64,000 bases of DNA from Nematopogon swammerdamellus (GCA_946902875.1 OX336358.1:15741694-15805693); one strand, 5' to 3'. Shown: positions 31,401 to 41,519, counted from the stretch's first letter. Numbers and translations: made by a program. Notes: generated by a model not told the origin, from the letters alone.

Positions 31401-31612
31401 GTGTGAGTGAGTGATAGATTGAGTGAGTGAGTGAGAGGGTGAGTGAGTGAGTGAGTGAGTGAGTGAGTGAGTGAGTGAGTGAGTGAGTGAGTGAGTGTGT
31501 GAGTGAGTGGGTGAGTGAGTGGGTGAGTGAGTGAGTGAGTGAGTGAGTGAGTGAGTGAGTGAGTGAGTGAGTGAGTGAGTGAGTGAGTGAGTGAGTGGGT
31601 GTGTGTGTGTGT
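31401..31612. repeat. (GTGA)n microsatellite, about 210 bp
   Basis: A nearly uninterrupted GTGA tetranucleotide with occasional GTGG and GTGT units. The minus-strand frame reading Leu-Thr-His-Ser repeats is a consequence of the repeat. Confidence 0.95.
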
Positions 31613-32129
31613 TTGTTTTAAGTACTATCCGAGGACGTGCACCTGAATACACAAGGCACATACGAGGACATTTTCAAACCGAGGACTTTTTCCTGGGTCC
31701 TCGGATTGAATGGTCACCATTGTCGTATATTGAACTATAACATTAAATTAATTAAATTCGTTAAAAACACTCAATTACTTTTATTAATTATCAGTGAAGA
31801 AAACCCCTAGAATTTTCATTCTTAAAAAATGTATTTGTGTAGTTTTTATAGTTCTGTATAAATATGACTTTCAGGTTACCGTGTACATCTCACAAGTGTA
31901 TTACAATCTGTCATGTCTTGACGGATGATTCGTCATCTAGTGAGCGAGTCACTTACACATACACGTTTATTCTCGTGTGTGTGTCATGTACACTGGTCAT
32001 ATATCAAGAGTACGTTGGTTTGAGGATACGTTTGGTTTATTTTAAATGGTGTGTGTAGTTAACTATTATTGTTATAAACACATTATCTAAGATAGTAATC
32101 AAATCACATAGACATAAAATTATGATTTT
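31613..32129. other. Non-coding, nothing recognised
   Basis: No family match and no credible gene. Confidence 0.4.
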
Positions 32130-32665
32130 GCTAAACGTGGTGGTCTATGTTGTGTTGCAATTTTCCAGAGTTCTTGCAGCACAACATCGAATACTCTGCT
32201 TACCCTGTTCAGTTCATTTATTAATCTTTCTTAGGTACTAATAGTACACTTGATTTCGTCAGTTGATTAATATATAAATCTAATCTCACGTACATTTATT
32301 ATTAGGAGCACTGGCCATGACGGCGAAATTTGGTACAAATTATATTATTATTATTCACAAGAACAACATACTTAGCCTAACAAATGTACTTAGCTTCAAT
32401 AGAATTGTCAAAATAAAATACAAGAACTATCCAGACAAAGATCAGTGTTATAAAATTAATATCATCAAAAGAATTGTCATAAAATAAAAAATAAAATAAA
32501 ATAAATTAATAAGAATACAATTAAAGTAATAAAAAATAGATCACATTGTCAAATTTGTTAAAAACATTAGCATCAAAGAATTGTCAAAATAATAAAAAAG
32601 TTTAAATTAATCAATACTAAATTATTTCAGTGTAATTTGTTAAATAATCTACGGTTAAATATAAG

Positions 32666-35416
32666 TTAGTTATAATATTCTTCTACTGTGTAGCATTCTT
32701 TTTTGATAAGATACTTTTTTACTTCAGTCTGAAAGTATTTATCATCTAGTGTTTTAATACTTTCTGGTAGTTTATTATACAATTTTACACTGTTACAAAT
32801 GAAGCTATTATATTTTTTAGCTAATCTACATTTCACGTTTACTATGTTGCCTTTGTTCCTTGTGTTATGACCATGAATGTCTGAAAACAGTGGAGTTCTG
32901 TTCAAGTTTTTCCGAGCATGTAGTAAGTTGTGGTAGATATATAAACTAGGCATCGTCATTATATTGTATTCTGTGAATTTAGATCTACACGTAGTTCGCA
33001 ATTTCACTTTACGTATACTTTTAAGTGCTCGCTTCTGAAGTACAAATATTCTTTTAGCTGCGGCTCCTTTCCCCCAAAATTTTATACCGTAGTTCATGAT
33101 ACTTCCAAAATATGCATGGTAAACATTCAATGCAACTTTCTGACCACATAGATCGTTTATCTTCTTAATCGCAAACACAGCAGAACTTAGTTTATTAGAA
33201 ATATTGTCAATATGCTTGTCCCATATTAGTTTGGAGTCTAGCTTTATACCTAAAAATTTAACACAGTCTGTGAATTCTATTTTGTTGTCATCTATCTGAA
33301 TATATTCTGGCGTGTTTTTCGGGCGCAATGAAAAGTAAAGAGCTTTAGTCTTGTCAACGTTAAATAACAGGTTATTGTGTTTAAACCATTGTTTTATTCT
33401 TGTCATTGTTGATTTAGCTGCTCTCATTGCTTGGCCAATGTCTTTACCTGTGAATAAGAAGGACGCATCATCTGCGAACATGACTAGACTCCCCTCGTTC
33501 TCCAGGCATTCAGGAAGGTCATTAATGTACACAAGGAACAAAAAAGGGCCTAGAATAGAACCTTGTGGTACTCCATAATGGCAAGAACTTTCATCAGAAT
33601 AATGTCCGTCCATTGCAGTGACATGTTTCCTTCCTGATAAATATGACTTCATAAGGCTTAGAGCATTATTTTTGACGCCATAGTGTTCTAATTTTGCTAC
33701 TAGAATGTCATGTTGGACACAATCGAAAGCCTTTGACAGATCGCAGAATACCCCTACGGTTTTCTGCGACCCGTCAAGTGCCTCGATTACATTCGTCAAC
33801 ATGGTTTCTATTGCTTCATTGGTATCCTTTCCTTTGCGAAACCCAAATTGGCAGCTAGTGAGCAATTTATATTCGTCAAAATATTCCGCAAGTTGATCTA
33901 GAATTATCTTTTCAAAGAGTTTACTTAGTACTGGTTGGATAGAAATAGGTCGATAATTGTTACATTCTTTTCTGGACCCAGTTTTGTGCAATGGAATTAT
34001 TTTACCTATTTTCATAAGGTCAGGAAAAGTGCCGTCATCAATGCAATCATTAAAAATTTTCCCTAAAGTTGGAGCTAGATCTTTTATTACGTATTTGATG
34101 TGTTTTGTGGACATGTGCCAAAAGTCTTGCGAGTTTTTAATTTTAATATTATTGTATGTCTTAATGATAGTTTGTGGTGTGATGTGTTCAAATTTAAAGT
34201 AATTATTTTTAGCTTCTGAAGTGGTTTTCATATATTTAATGGAATTATTTATTGAGTACATATTTTTGGTCATTTTATTAGCTATGTTTGCAAAATATTC
34301 GTTAAGTACATTTAATTTTATTGGTATTTTATTTACTTCTATCGTATTTTTACCGGTTTCTCGTTTTATTATAGCCCAAGTTGTTTTCACAGTGTTTTTA
34401 GAGTTGCATATTTCCTCGCTTAACTTCATGCTTTTCGCTAGTTTTACTACCTTTTTATAGACCTTACTATATTGTTTTACGTAGTTCTCCATTGCCTCAC
34501 TCGTGTACTTATCTCTGTACAGCTGATACATACGTTTTCTAGAGATACGTATTCCTGGCGTAGCCCACTGATTGAAGCTTGTATGTTTGTGTTTACTCTC
34601 TACAAGAGGCCAATGTTTATACATACCGTATTTTAACGTGTTAAATAAATGTTCATAATCACAATTATTGGGGTGTGCTTCTTCACTATGATTTGAGAGG
34701 TTATATTCTAGGTAATTTTTCAATTGCTCAATAGTCTTAGTATTGACTTTTCTGAACTTGCGTTTTGGCAAAGACATTATCTCGGTTGTGAAAGGACTTA
34801 CTAAAACCTGACCATAGTGGTCCGACTCTATCCAAGAAACAACTTCGGACTTAAATGATTCTTGATTGGTAAAAATGTTATCTATACAGGTAGACGATGT
34901 TTTCGTAACCCTTGTTGGTTCATTAAGCATTCTAGTTAAATTAAAGCACCTCATCAAGTCTTCTAAATAATTTTTTTCATTACTTTCTTCAAGAAAGTTT
35001 ACGTTGAAATCCCCACATACCACGATGTTTTTTGTTGTATGAGATATTTTTTCGAGAGTTTTTTCAAGTAGCTTTAAATACGTTTCAAAATTACCATCAG
35101 GTGATCTATAAATGCAGCATATTATTAAATTATTTATTTCCGCACATGCTATTTCGAAATCTTTTTCAGTTGATAGTGCAGTAATATCGGACCTATTCCT
35201 AGCCTTATGATTATTCCTTGTCATTATTAAAACACCGCCATCTTTTAGCTTTTTCCTTCGATAATCGCTTACAATTTTCATTCCTTCTATTACTACAGAT
35301 TCGTGTTCCTTCAACCATGACTCTGTTATGCATAATATGTCAACATAGTTATCGTGAATTACTAACGATAAGTCAAGGCATTTATTTCGTATACTTTGTA
35401 TATTTTGATGTAGCAT
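32666..35416 (-). CDS. LINE ORF2: AP endonuclease + reverse transcriptase
   Basis: This 916-codon frame would nick the target DNA and copy the element's own RNA into it by target-primed reverse transcription. The endonuclease occupies about residues 1-205: QNIQSIRNK, CITESWL (catalytic Glu), CIYRSPDG, CGDFNVNF (Asp/Asn) and ESDHYGQV (Asp/His, near residue 197). The reverse transcriptase occupies about 455-730: NYRPISIQPVLSKLFEKII, FGFRKGKDTNEAI, FCDLSKAFDCVQHDIL (motif A Asp), GVPQGSILGPFLF, FADDASF (motif C, near 647) and FLGIKLDSKLIWDKHI. The C-terminal part has the usual KRALKSIRK region. All expected catalytic residues are visible. The frame stays open upstream of the Met, overlapping ORF1 by about 35 nt, and the Met lies within the first endonuclease strand, so the true start is probably earlier or reached by frameshifting. 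Most likely CR1- or Daphne-like; exact clade uncertain. Confidence 0.93.
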   Translation of the reverse strand: MLHQNIQSIRNKCLDLSLVIHDNYVDILCITESWLKEHESVVIEGMKIVSDYRRKKLKDGGVLIMTRNNHKARNRSDITALSTEKDFEIACAEINNLIICCIYRSPDGNFETYLKLLEKTLEKISHTTKNIVVCGDFNVNFLEESNEKNYLEDLMRCFNLTRMLNEPTRVTKTSSTCIDNIFTNQESFKSEVVSWIESDHYGQVLVSPFTTEIMSLPKRKFRKVNTKTIEQLKNYLEYNLSNHSEEAHPNNCDYEHLFNTLKYGMYKHWPLVESKHKHTSFNQWATPGIRISRKRMYQLYRDKYTSEAMENYVKQYSKVYKKVVKLAKSMKLSEEICNSKNTVKTTWAIIKRETGKNTIEVNKIPIKLNVLNEYFANIANKMTKNMYSINNSIKYMKTTSEAKNNYFKFEHITPQTIIKTYNNIKIKNSQDFWHMSTKHIKYVIKDLAPTLGKIFNDCIDDGTFPDLMKIGKIIPLHKTGSRKECNNYRPISIQPVLSKLFEKIILDQLAEYFDEYKLLTSCQFGFRKGKDTNEAIETMLTNVIEALDGSQKTVGVFCDLSKAFDCVQHDILVAKLEHYGVKNNALSLMKSYLSGRKHVTAMDGHYSDESSCHYGVPQGSILGPFLFLVYINDLPECLENEGSLVMFADDASFLFTGKDIGQAMRAAKSTMTRIKQWFKHNNLLFNVDKTKALYFSLRPKNTPEYIQIDDNKIEFTDCVKFLGIKLDSKLIWDKHIDNISNKLSSAVFAIKKINDLCGQKVALNVYHAYFGSIMNYGIKFWGKGAAAKRIFVLQKRALKSIRKVKLRTTCRSKFTEYNIMTMPSLYIYHNLLHARKNLNRTPLFSDIHGHNTRNKGNIVNVKCRLAKKYNSFICNSVKLYNKLPESIKTLDDKYFQTEVKKYLIKKECYTVEEYYN

Positions 35417-35445
35417 TATTAAGTTACTCTTGCTCTTGGGCAGTA

Positions 35446-35910
35446 TTAGTTTATGACTGAAGCTGCCATTTTTTCTCCTAAAAAAGATTGATTTTCATGA
35501 TGTGATATTGTTTCGTTTGTAACATTTATGAATTTCAAGTTAGAGTTGACTATGAACGAGTCATTGTTGAGAGATTGGCCAAGCACACAAATGCCTTTAC
35601 TGCCTGTTTCAAAAATATTTAAGTCAATGTATTCACCATATTGATATCTTTTAATGTTCGAAAGTATTTTTTTATTTATCACATGTATGTTGCTGTTAAT
35701 TTTTTGAGCCGGATATTTAGTATTCGACTGTGGGATATATCTAAGGTTACTAATGGTACATCTAATATTCATTTCATTACAATGTTCTAATAAGCTACTG
35801 ACACTCTTGAGATATGTCTTTACATTACGATTTGACGAGCTGTCTCCTGCTATTACTACTACTTGGTCGTCATTCGACATGTTCTTTGTAAGTTCTTTTA
35901 TATTTTTCAC
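35446..35910 (-). CDS. LINE ORF1, C-terminal part (5'-truncated)
   Basis: About 155 codons end at the TAA at 35446-35448. The frame continues upstream without a Met to the element's edge (about 35927, reading SLEDLVKNIKELTK), and the nominal first codon is GTG, so this is a truncated C-terminus rather than a complete protein. VVVIAGDSSSNRNV resembles the nucleophile block (GDS) of the SGNH esterase-like domain that many CR1-clade ORF1 proteins carry. A later GICVLGQSLNNDSF and FINVTNETISHH could hold the rest of that fold; I cannot confirm the Asp-His pair. The ORF1 product of such elements binds the RNA. Its 3' end overlaps ORF2 in the -1 frame. Confidence 0.7.
   Translation of the reverse strand: MKNIKELTKNMSNDDQVVVIAGDSSSNRNVKTYLKSVSSLLEHCNEMNIRCTISNLRYIPQSNTKYPAQKINSNIHVINKKILSNIKRYQYGEYIDLNIFETGSKGICVLGQSLNNDSFIVNSNLKFINVTNETISHHENQSFLGEKMAASVIN
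35479..35485 (-). promoter_or_regulatory. Candidate -1 ribosomal frameshift heptamer
   Basis: On the minus strand ORF1 reads tcT TTT TTA gga. This is an X XXY YYZ heptamer in the ORF1 zero frame, and the ORF2 frame is exactly -1. The -1 frame is open from a TGA 18 nt upstream of the heptamer through ORF2. The ORF1 stop lies about 31 nt downstream. No downstream pseudoknot was verified. Confidence 0.5.
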
Positions 35911-36039
35911 AAGATCTTCAAGAGACGCTGATTGTCGGGATTCAGCGTGTGTGATATGTATGTATGTATGTATTATGATTTTATTTTAAAATTACTACGA
36001 GTATGTACAGTTGGATTATTGCCACTGTATGGTTACAGG

Positions 36040-36400
36040 GTTTTTTATGGATAGCGCGACATGTGGCTTCGTTTCAACTACAAGTAGGTGTCTAACGATG
36101 CCCATGGACATTCTGTGATGCGCGGGGATTGCGAATGCCATGCTGGCCTGACGGGAGCCTTTTGATAGATAGATAGAAATACTTTATTGCTCCAAAACAT
36201 TTAACAGTAACAAACGATAAGTAATTTACATGAGGGGCAAAGGCGGACTTATCCCTTACAGGGATTTCTCCCAGTCAACCTTTGGATGTTTGAGAGTCGT
36301 ATGTTGTGAGATATAAGTAGGTAGTAGCAAAAGACTTGAGTGACCTTTTCACGCCCCTTTTGAAAAACCCCAGGCTGCACTTAGGTTAGGCTTAAAAGCA
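36040..36400 (-). mobile_element. J-family LINE 3' end split by an E tail
   Basis: ATGGATAGCGCGACATGTGG, GCCCATGGACATTCTGTGAT, GAATGCCATGCTGGCCTGAC (to 36163), then TTTTCACGCCCCTTTTGAAA (from 36344). It equals 15660-15785 with the insertion removed. Confidence 0.75.
36164..36343 (-). mobile_element. E-family LINE 3' end, uninterrupted
   Basis: GATAGATAGATAGAAATACT, TTTATTGCTCCAAAACATTT, GGGGCAAAGGCGGACTTATC and CAACCTTTGGATGTTTGAGA. CCTTTT lies on both sides (36158-36163 and 36344-36349), a clear 6-bp target duplication. This copy is the reference for the split copy at 3623-4500. Confidence 0.85.
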
Positions 36401-36422
36401 GAGGCACTGCGAGAGGCAGTAA

Positions 36423-36455
36423 TGCCACAAGAAAGAAAGAAAGAAAGAAAGAATG
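36423..36455. repeat. (GAAA)n microsatellite
   Basis: CAAGAAAGAAAGAAAGAAAG with one further unit. Confidence 0.9.
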
Positions 36456-37189
36456 TTTATTTTCCCTATTTAAATTTAAAATACGTCGTTAATATACATT
36501 TACGAGTGTGAAGAGAAAAAAGGATCTGGCAGTACTGAGGCTGTGTGTGCGGCGCTGATTTTAAGCCAGTCCAGTGTGTCGACAAAGCTGCCCTACACCT
36601 CTTTTTCAATTCCTGAAAAACTTGATTTGATTAGATGTTTTATTTGATGCACTCAAGGTAATTGATATTATTGATGCACTCAAGGTAATTGATATAATAT
36701 CTGGGTGTAGCTACGGAACCCTGAACAGGAACGTATGGTCGCAATCGCGAAGCTCCTGCGAGGATCGTCTTATAATTAAACATTTTCACTTATAAAACAC
36801 AAATGAAATAAATCATAGCATCTCGCAATCATATCATCATCATCCTCAGTCGCTCGGCTCGTAAACCAGGCACAGTCGCGGTCATAAATCGAACACAACC
36901 TGTAGAACCTTGTCACTCTGTTGTTACTTTGAGTGTTGAGCTATAGGTAGATGGAAATAAGCAACGGTTGAACGAAATATATCACTCCAATTATATGTAT
37001 TTTTTCATTTTATTTATTTATTAACTAAACTATCTTAAAAATAAATTAGAAATAAATAAAAATAATTAAATCAAAGTCATCCTACAAATGAGACTAATAA
37101 AATGTATGAAATCCAACTTATAATATGTTAATTATTTAAATTTTATGTCTAATGTGTCTAATATATCTATATTATATTCCACTATATTA
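36456..37189. other. Non-coding with a 27-bp tandem duplication
   Basis: TTGATGCACTCAAGGTAATT GATATTA at 36644 is repeated at 36671. Otherwise no family or gene is recognised. Confidence 0.5.
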
Positions 37190-37265
37190 ATCAAATCTCA
37201 AACATCCAAAGGTTGAGTGTAAGAAATATATGTAAGGGATAAGTCTGCCTTTGCACCTTATGTAA
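37190..37265 (+). mobile_element. E-family LINE fragment
   Basis: AACATCCAAAGGTTGAGTGT and GGGATAAGTCTGCCTTTGCA CCTTATGT are the reverse complement of 36230-36300. The terminal TTTATTG part is missing. Confidence 0.6.
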
Positions 37266-37757
37266 AAAACGAACTCTACATAGAGTGGTAGTTACACTTA
37301 CACGAGTGTTACAGCGATTTTGACCGCGACTGTATCGTCTGGCTGGACTCCTGCCGGAGGTAGGTACCATCACGCGTAGTGAGAGGAGTAAATTACACTC
37401 GTCCCTCTAGCCGTAAACACGCGCACACAACGCACTAAACCAAACACTGCGCTTTAGTGATGCGCAAGAGTCGATATTTGTGCCCGGGATAGGGATTATG
37501 GACCGGGGTTCACTAGCCCCACTCACAAAAAGTGTCTTTAATGTTTCTCATAAAAATAAATGTATGATGATTTTAGCTTTTGTAAAATTACAATAAAAGT
37601 GTGCTGAAAAATAACAAACTTTATCAAAATTTTGAGGTCTGTGTTCCAGCGTATGGAAAATTTAATGTTTTCTTTTAACAGGAAAGCTTCAACATATAAT
37701 AACTTCATCAATCATATACTTACCTCCATTATTTTCTAAACACATAATTACACATTT

Positions 37758-37978
37758 TTCTATGGAAACTGACACGGTAGGCTACATCACCTACAATATC
37801 CGTGATGTCAGCCCATAACACCGGGTGAACTGGGTGCCATGTCAGTGCTTCCCTTCATTTCATGTCGGCTACACTGAACTGGACGGAAAACACAAACTAT
37901 TTACATAGCCGTTTCGACCGACGTTTCGCTCAGTGCGGTGGTACCAACCCGGCCGGGATAAACCCTACCATCTAGTCC
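37758..37978 (-). mobile_element. SINE-A (core and tail)
   Basis: ATGGAAACTGACACGGTAGG, ATATCCGTGATGTCAGCCCA, GAACTGGACGGAAAACACAA, CGCTCAGTGCGGTGGTACCA and ATAAACCCTACCATCTAGT in reverse orientation. No head. Confidence 0.85.
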
Positions 37979-37999
37979 CACCATCCTACACATCCTTCC

Positions 38000-38230
38000 T
38001 TATACCTATAATAAAATCCAACGTCTGCTTTCTGTCTGAGTGTCTGTCTGTCCGCTTATAACTCGAGAACCACTGAACCGATTTTAATAAAACAAAATTC
38101 TACGGATAGCTTGATTCTTCCCATCAACTATAGGCTACTTACTATCACGCTAAATAGCTTATGAGGTTAGCAGTGAAGTGAATTATGAGAGCGGGCGGAG
38201 CCGCGGGCACAGCTTGTCCTAACTAATATA
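38000..38230. mobile_element. Interspersed repeat ending GCGGAGCCGCGGGCACAGC
   Basis: CTTATAACTCGAGAACCACT, GAACCGATTTTAATAAAAC, GATAGCTTGATTCTTCCCAT and GGGCGGAGCCGCGGGCACAG. The last block resembles the reverse of the CCGCGGCTCCGCTCGC start seen at 58070. Non-coding. Confidence 0.5.
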
Positions 38231-38358
38231 CTAACTAATAAAGCTGGAATCTGTAACGACCTACCTCGGTCATCATTCTATGTTCGCTTACAAGTCGAGA
38301 ACTACTAAATCTATTCGCGTGGAATTTTCACTGACGTATTCAGGTACATCTAAGGATA

Positions 38359-38597
38359 GTAGAGTGTTTTCATTTTACGAAGGCACGAGGGGTACGACGT
38401 AGAAAGTGGTGCGAGAGGCGACCGCGCGGAGCTCAGTAGAGAACGAACTCGGTGCCCGGTCGGTACACAGAACGTGTGTACCGACACGTCTCCGCGTCGC
38501 TCCGTCGAACCGAGTCGTTCCCTACTGAGCTCCGCGCGGTCTCACACCATTTCCTACCTCATACCCCTCGTGCCTTCGTAAAATGAAAACACTCTAC
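38359..38597. mobile_element. GC-rich foldback MITE, 239 bp
   Basis: Perfect 36-bp TIRs start GTAGAGTGTTTTCATTTTAC (38359-38394) and end in the exact complement (38562-38597). Pairing continues inwards with mismatches (CCGCGCGGAGCTCAGTAG against CTACTGAGCTCCGCGCGG), so nearly the whole element forms one hairpin. A solo end survives at 20038-20075. Confidence 0.85.
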
Positions 38598-38755
38598 GCG
38601 ATAGGCGAACGCGATATTTTCTTGCGAAGCGAAGATGTGTGAACACGCAAAATGCAACAAAAGTGATCCTTTCACTCTAGTGTCTGTCTGTATGTCTGCT
38701 CGTTCGTCCGTCTGTATGTGAGTCAACCCTATGCTAAGCTAAGAACATAGTAAGG

Positions 38756-38870
38756 TCAGGGTTACTCCCGCCCTTCTAACAGTTTTACGAGGAATCAGAG
38801 CCACCGGTCAATCTCAACTGTTGGACTGCCATCCATCCAAAGTCTGACCGCGTCCTCGTAGAAAATATAA
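38756..38870 (-). mobile_element. Strongly decayed SINE-A head and linker
   Basis: TAGTAAGGTCAGGGTTACTC, CAGTTTTACGAGGAATCAGA and CCATCCATCCAAAGTCTGAC CGCG follow the reversed linker-B box-5S order. Confidence 0.5.
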
Positions 38871-39029
38871 TTAGATGAGAACACAGCAACGGTGACGGCA
38901 TCCACACGTGAATGTGGTTCACTTTGTTTATAAACCTCTTTTGTGTTTCCTTTCTAAGGATCATCGCATTATCACAATGTTTTTATTTGGTTTTTATGTA
39001 ATCTTTGGTTTGGGTTGGCTCATCTGTTG

Positions 39030-40180
39030 CACTCGTGAAGTCGGCTCATTTCACTTGGTTCCTGCCGAAATTAGATGCCATGTCAGTGCTTCCCATTGAG
39101 CCGTTGTCGACTATTTCGGTGTGCTTCCATGATGACGTAGTTTCCAATTATGTATAATTAAAAATGGTAACCGTCCCTAGTAAGTAATATTAATAAGCTG
39201 GCCGGCAAGAGCGATAGCTATCGCGATTATTACCAGCTATTCATAATTCTGAATTAGCACCGTTTATACCTCCCCTCTCATTCGGTTCACATGCCTTCTA
39301 CTGCTGAGTCTTTAGCGGATGGGAGGGAGCGTGAATGCTCGGGGTATTGCATACTACAGTGCTTTAAGTCTTTAAATATTTTGAGTTGAACGTGTGCAAA
39401 CTTTGGCGTATAGTACATTAACTACTGTAATGCAGTTATTTTATAAATATTATGTTGTCTGCCGGTTTTTTCGTCTGTTTCTTATTCACCTCAGTCAGGC
39501 CAAGCCATAGACCTGTTTGGCATATAGTTTACGCGAGAGAATTCGAAGGCAAAAGTTAATCTGATCCTAGACTGATTATTTCTGTCTAATCAAAAGTGGA
39601 GTTACATATATGAAAATATCCATCGCAAGTTTTTTCTATAGTAAAAGTGAAACATCCACTTTCTGTGAGAACACATTATTAAAAATTTTTTTTTTTTTCA
39701 CTTCACTGTAGTCGGGTTAAAAATGGAGCCTCTAGCAAGTGGTTTATTTTATGCAATATAATCTACTTACTTTTGGTTGACATTACAAAATCCCATAAAA
39801 TTTTCAGACATACGTTTACCTCAAACACAAAAACACTGAATAGGTGATGTAATAAAGTGATGTAAGCTAACCGGAATTTTCAATGTATCGATTGTTTACT
39901 AGGTAGGTGGTCTGCTAACACCTATATATGGCGGACCAGTAATTTTTTGTTGTATTTTACTCTGAAATTTATTGTTGTATTTTACTGAGAAAATTTACTC
40001 ATATTTTTTGTGAATACACAAAAAAATATGAGTAAATTTTCTTATTATTTTGAAAAACCGTAAAGGTATGCATTTCACTTTGTATTTATAGAACTCTGAC
40101 ATCGTTGGTTAAACCGACTACTACACACGTGATGCCAGTCCATCACGCCTACATGTCACGGCAGTGCATCCCTCTGTATC
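39030..40180 (-). mobile_element. Two decayed SINE cores in otherwise unassigned sequence
   Basis: Positions 39060-39125 (AGATGCCATGTCAGTGCTTC) and 40085-40175 (GTTGGTTAAACCGACTACTA, GTGATGCCAGTCCATCACGC) resemble SINE-A or SINE-C cores. The stretch between contains the 39989-40041 hairpin and no gene. Confidence 0.4.
39989..40041. repeat. AT-rich hairpin
   Basis: GAAAATTTACTCATATTTTT TGTG and its complement, four bases apart, with one extra A in the right arm. Confidence 0.85.
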
Positions 40181-41519
40181 TACAATAATAAATATGTAGG
40201 TAAGTATTACAACATTTCGAGTATTTTTGTGAGCTGAATCTTCTGAAATCTCCGTCAAAAAACTCGCAAATTGAGAATCTCACCGTTCAGCGTGAATGAA
40301 AACCGTTAAAACCACTTATCGTGCCATTTATGCCGAATGCTACATTTAGTGTATTCCTCGAAAAAAACTTCTAGCCCCGCAGTGATTCAAGCCCGCGGCT
40401 TACAAGGCTCTTTTGTTCTCGAAGGTGCGTTAACAAATACGAAGCAATCACCCAATACACAGACCAATCTTGCTAACCACTTCAGACAGTTGAAGTTACG
40501 TTAATGAAGTTAGGTACGTTTGCGTTACGATGCCGACTAGGGCCGGCCGGCGGTTACATGGGGTGAACGGGTGAAGGAGAGGGAGGGGAGGGTGTTATTA
40601 TTTAAGGCCACGGGTATAAATTATGAGGAGTAAAATGAGAGACACGCCCCCGCGCGTCGCTGGCCGCGGGCGTTGAGCGCACTAGTGAGGGGACTAGTTA
40701 TATCGACAACGATATGTCGACGGATAGATTTATATATGTATATTTCACTATTCTGTGAGCACAGCGAGAGAGAGCGTGCAAGAAAACTCATCGGTACCTA
40801 GTTAATATTTATTTTAACTGGAGTGTTTGTCGAGATTTCTCTATATTATTATTAATCTATACATCTGTCTGTCGCATAAGCTCACCAATGGTTTAAGGGA
40901 TTAACATTCCGTTTCACAAATTAATGAAACTTAATTGGCATCAAAAGATTACTATATAGGTTATTTAGGCATGTGTGTTTGTGGATTTATTTTATTTAGT
41001 TAAAGAAAACCATTTTTGGAACATCGAAAAAACACGACTTCCGTCATAGTTTCTGTTAGCGATATTAGTAAAAATTATGTATGAAAGAATATAGCACTTA
41101 GTTTTAAAAAAGTCTGTGTCGAAAAAAGACGAATAAAACCTATAATATCGATGAATTTTCTAATAATTGACTAAAATGAGTCAGAGCCGTGGCACGCGGA
41201 AATTCTATCCCATTGGTAAAGAGGCGTGACGTTGTGTGTGCACGTTGATGATTCTAGTAGATTGATTGGTAGACTGGAAGAAATCTCGAGATAAGACGAC
41301 CGTTATACTCCATGTAAACTACATATTATGCTTGTTTCTGGAAAACATTTTTGGAGTGTAAAGTATTTCTATCGACATTCCAATGTGGACTCTTTTTATT
41401 ATCGATATCGATAATAGTAAAGGCGGTCGCCTCCCTACTCTCCGCTCGGCTGTTAACAAGGCTGGCCGATGCGCAACCGATACTTTTTCGTCATTAAGCA
41501 TTATTATATAAAGTAAATT
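40181..41519. other. Apparently unique sequence with a GC-richer block
   Basis: Positions 40535-40700 are GC-rich (GGGCCGGCCGGCGGTTACAT, GACACGCCCCCGCGCGTCGC) and contain GGGTATAAATTATGAGG. They could be a promoter or enhancer, but no reading frame follows. The rest is unassigned. Confidence 0.35.

Larger units (their letters stand above)
32212..35927 (-). mobile_element. CR1/Jockey-superfamily LINE, nearly full length
   Basis: The unit comprises a partial ORF1, an intact ORF2 and a 3' untranslated end of about 450 bp, and lies inside a Z repeat. Both edges are fixed by that repeat. Three bases (CTG) are shared at the two junctions, either a very short target duplication or microhomology. 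It is 5'-truncated within ORF1, so it is not an autonomous source copy, although ORF2 shows no disabling change. Confidence 0.9.
32130..35976 (+). mobile_element. Z-family repeat split by a LINE
   Basis: Left part: GCTAAACGTGGTGGTCTATG, TTTTCCAGAGTTCTTGCAGC, ATACTCTGCTTACCCTG (ends 32211). Right part from about 35928: CTGATTGTCGGGATTCAGCG, TGTGTGATATGTATGTATG. Together they reproduce the uninterrupted order seen at 28122-28215, so the LINE landed inside a pre-existing Z copy. Confidence 0.85.

Noticed and set aside
31353..31661. 102-codon frame with Leu-Thr-His-Ser repeats
   Set aside because: A direct translation of the (GTGA)n microsatellite.
33351..35460. Several plus-strand frames of 60-80 codons
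   Set aside because: Antisense shadows of the LINE ORF2.
40535..40700. Promoter of a host gene (TATAAATTATG in a GC-rich block)
   Set aside because: No coding sequence follows within several kilobases on either strand, so a promoter call is not supported. It is kept only as a possible regulatory island.
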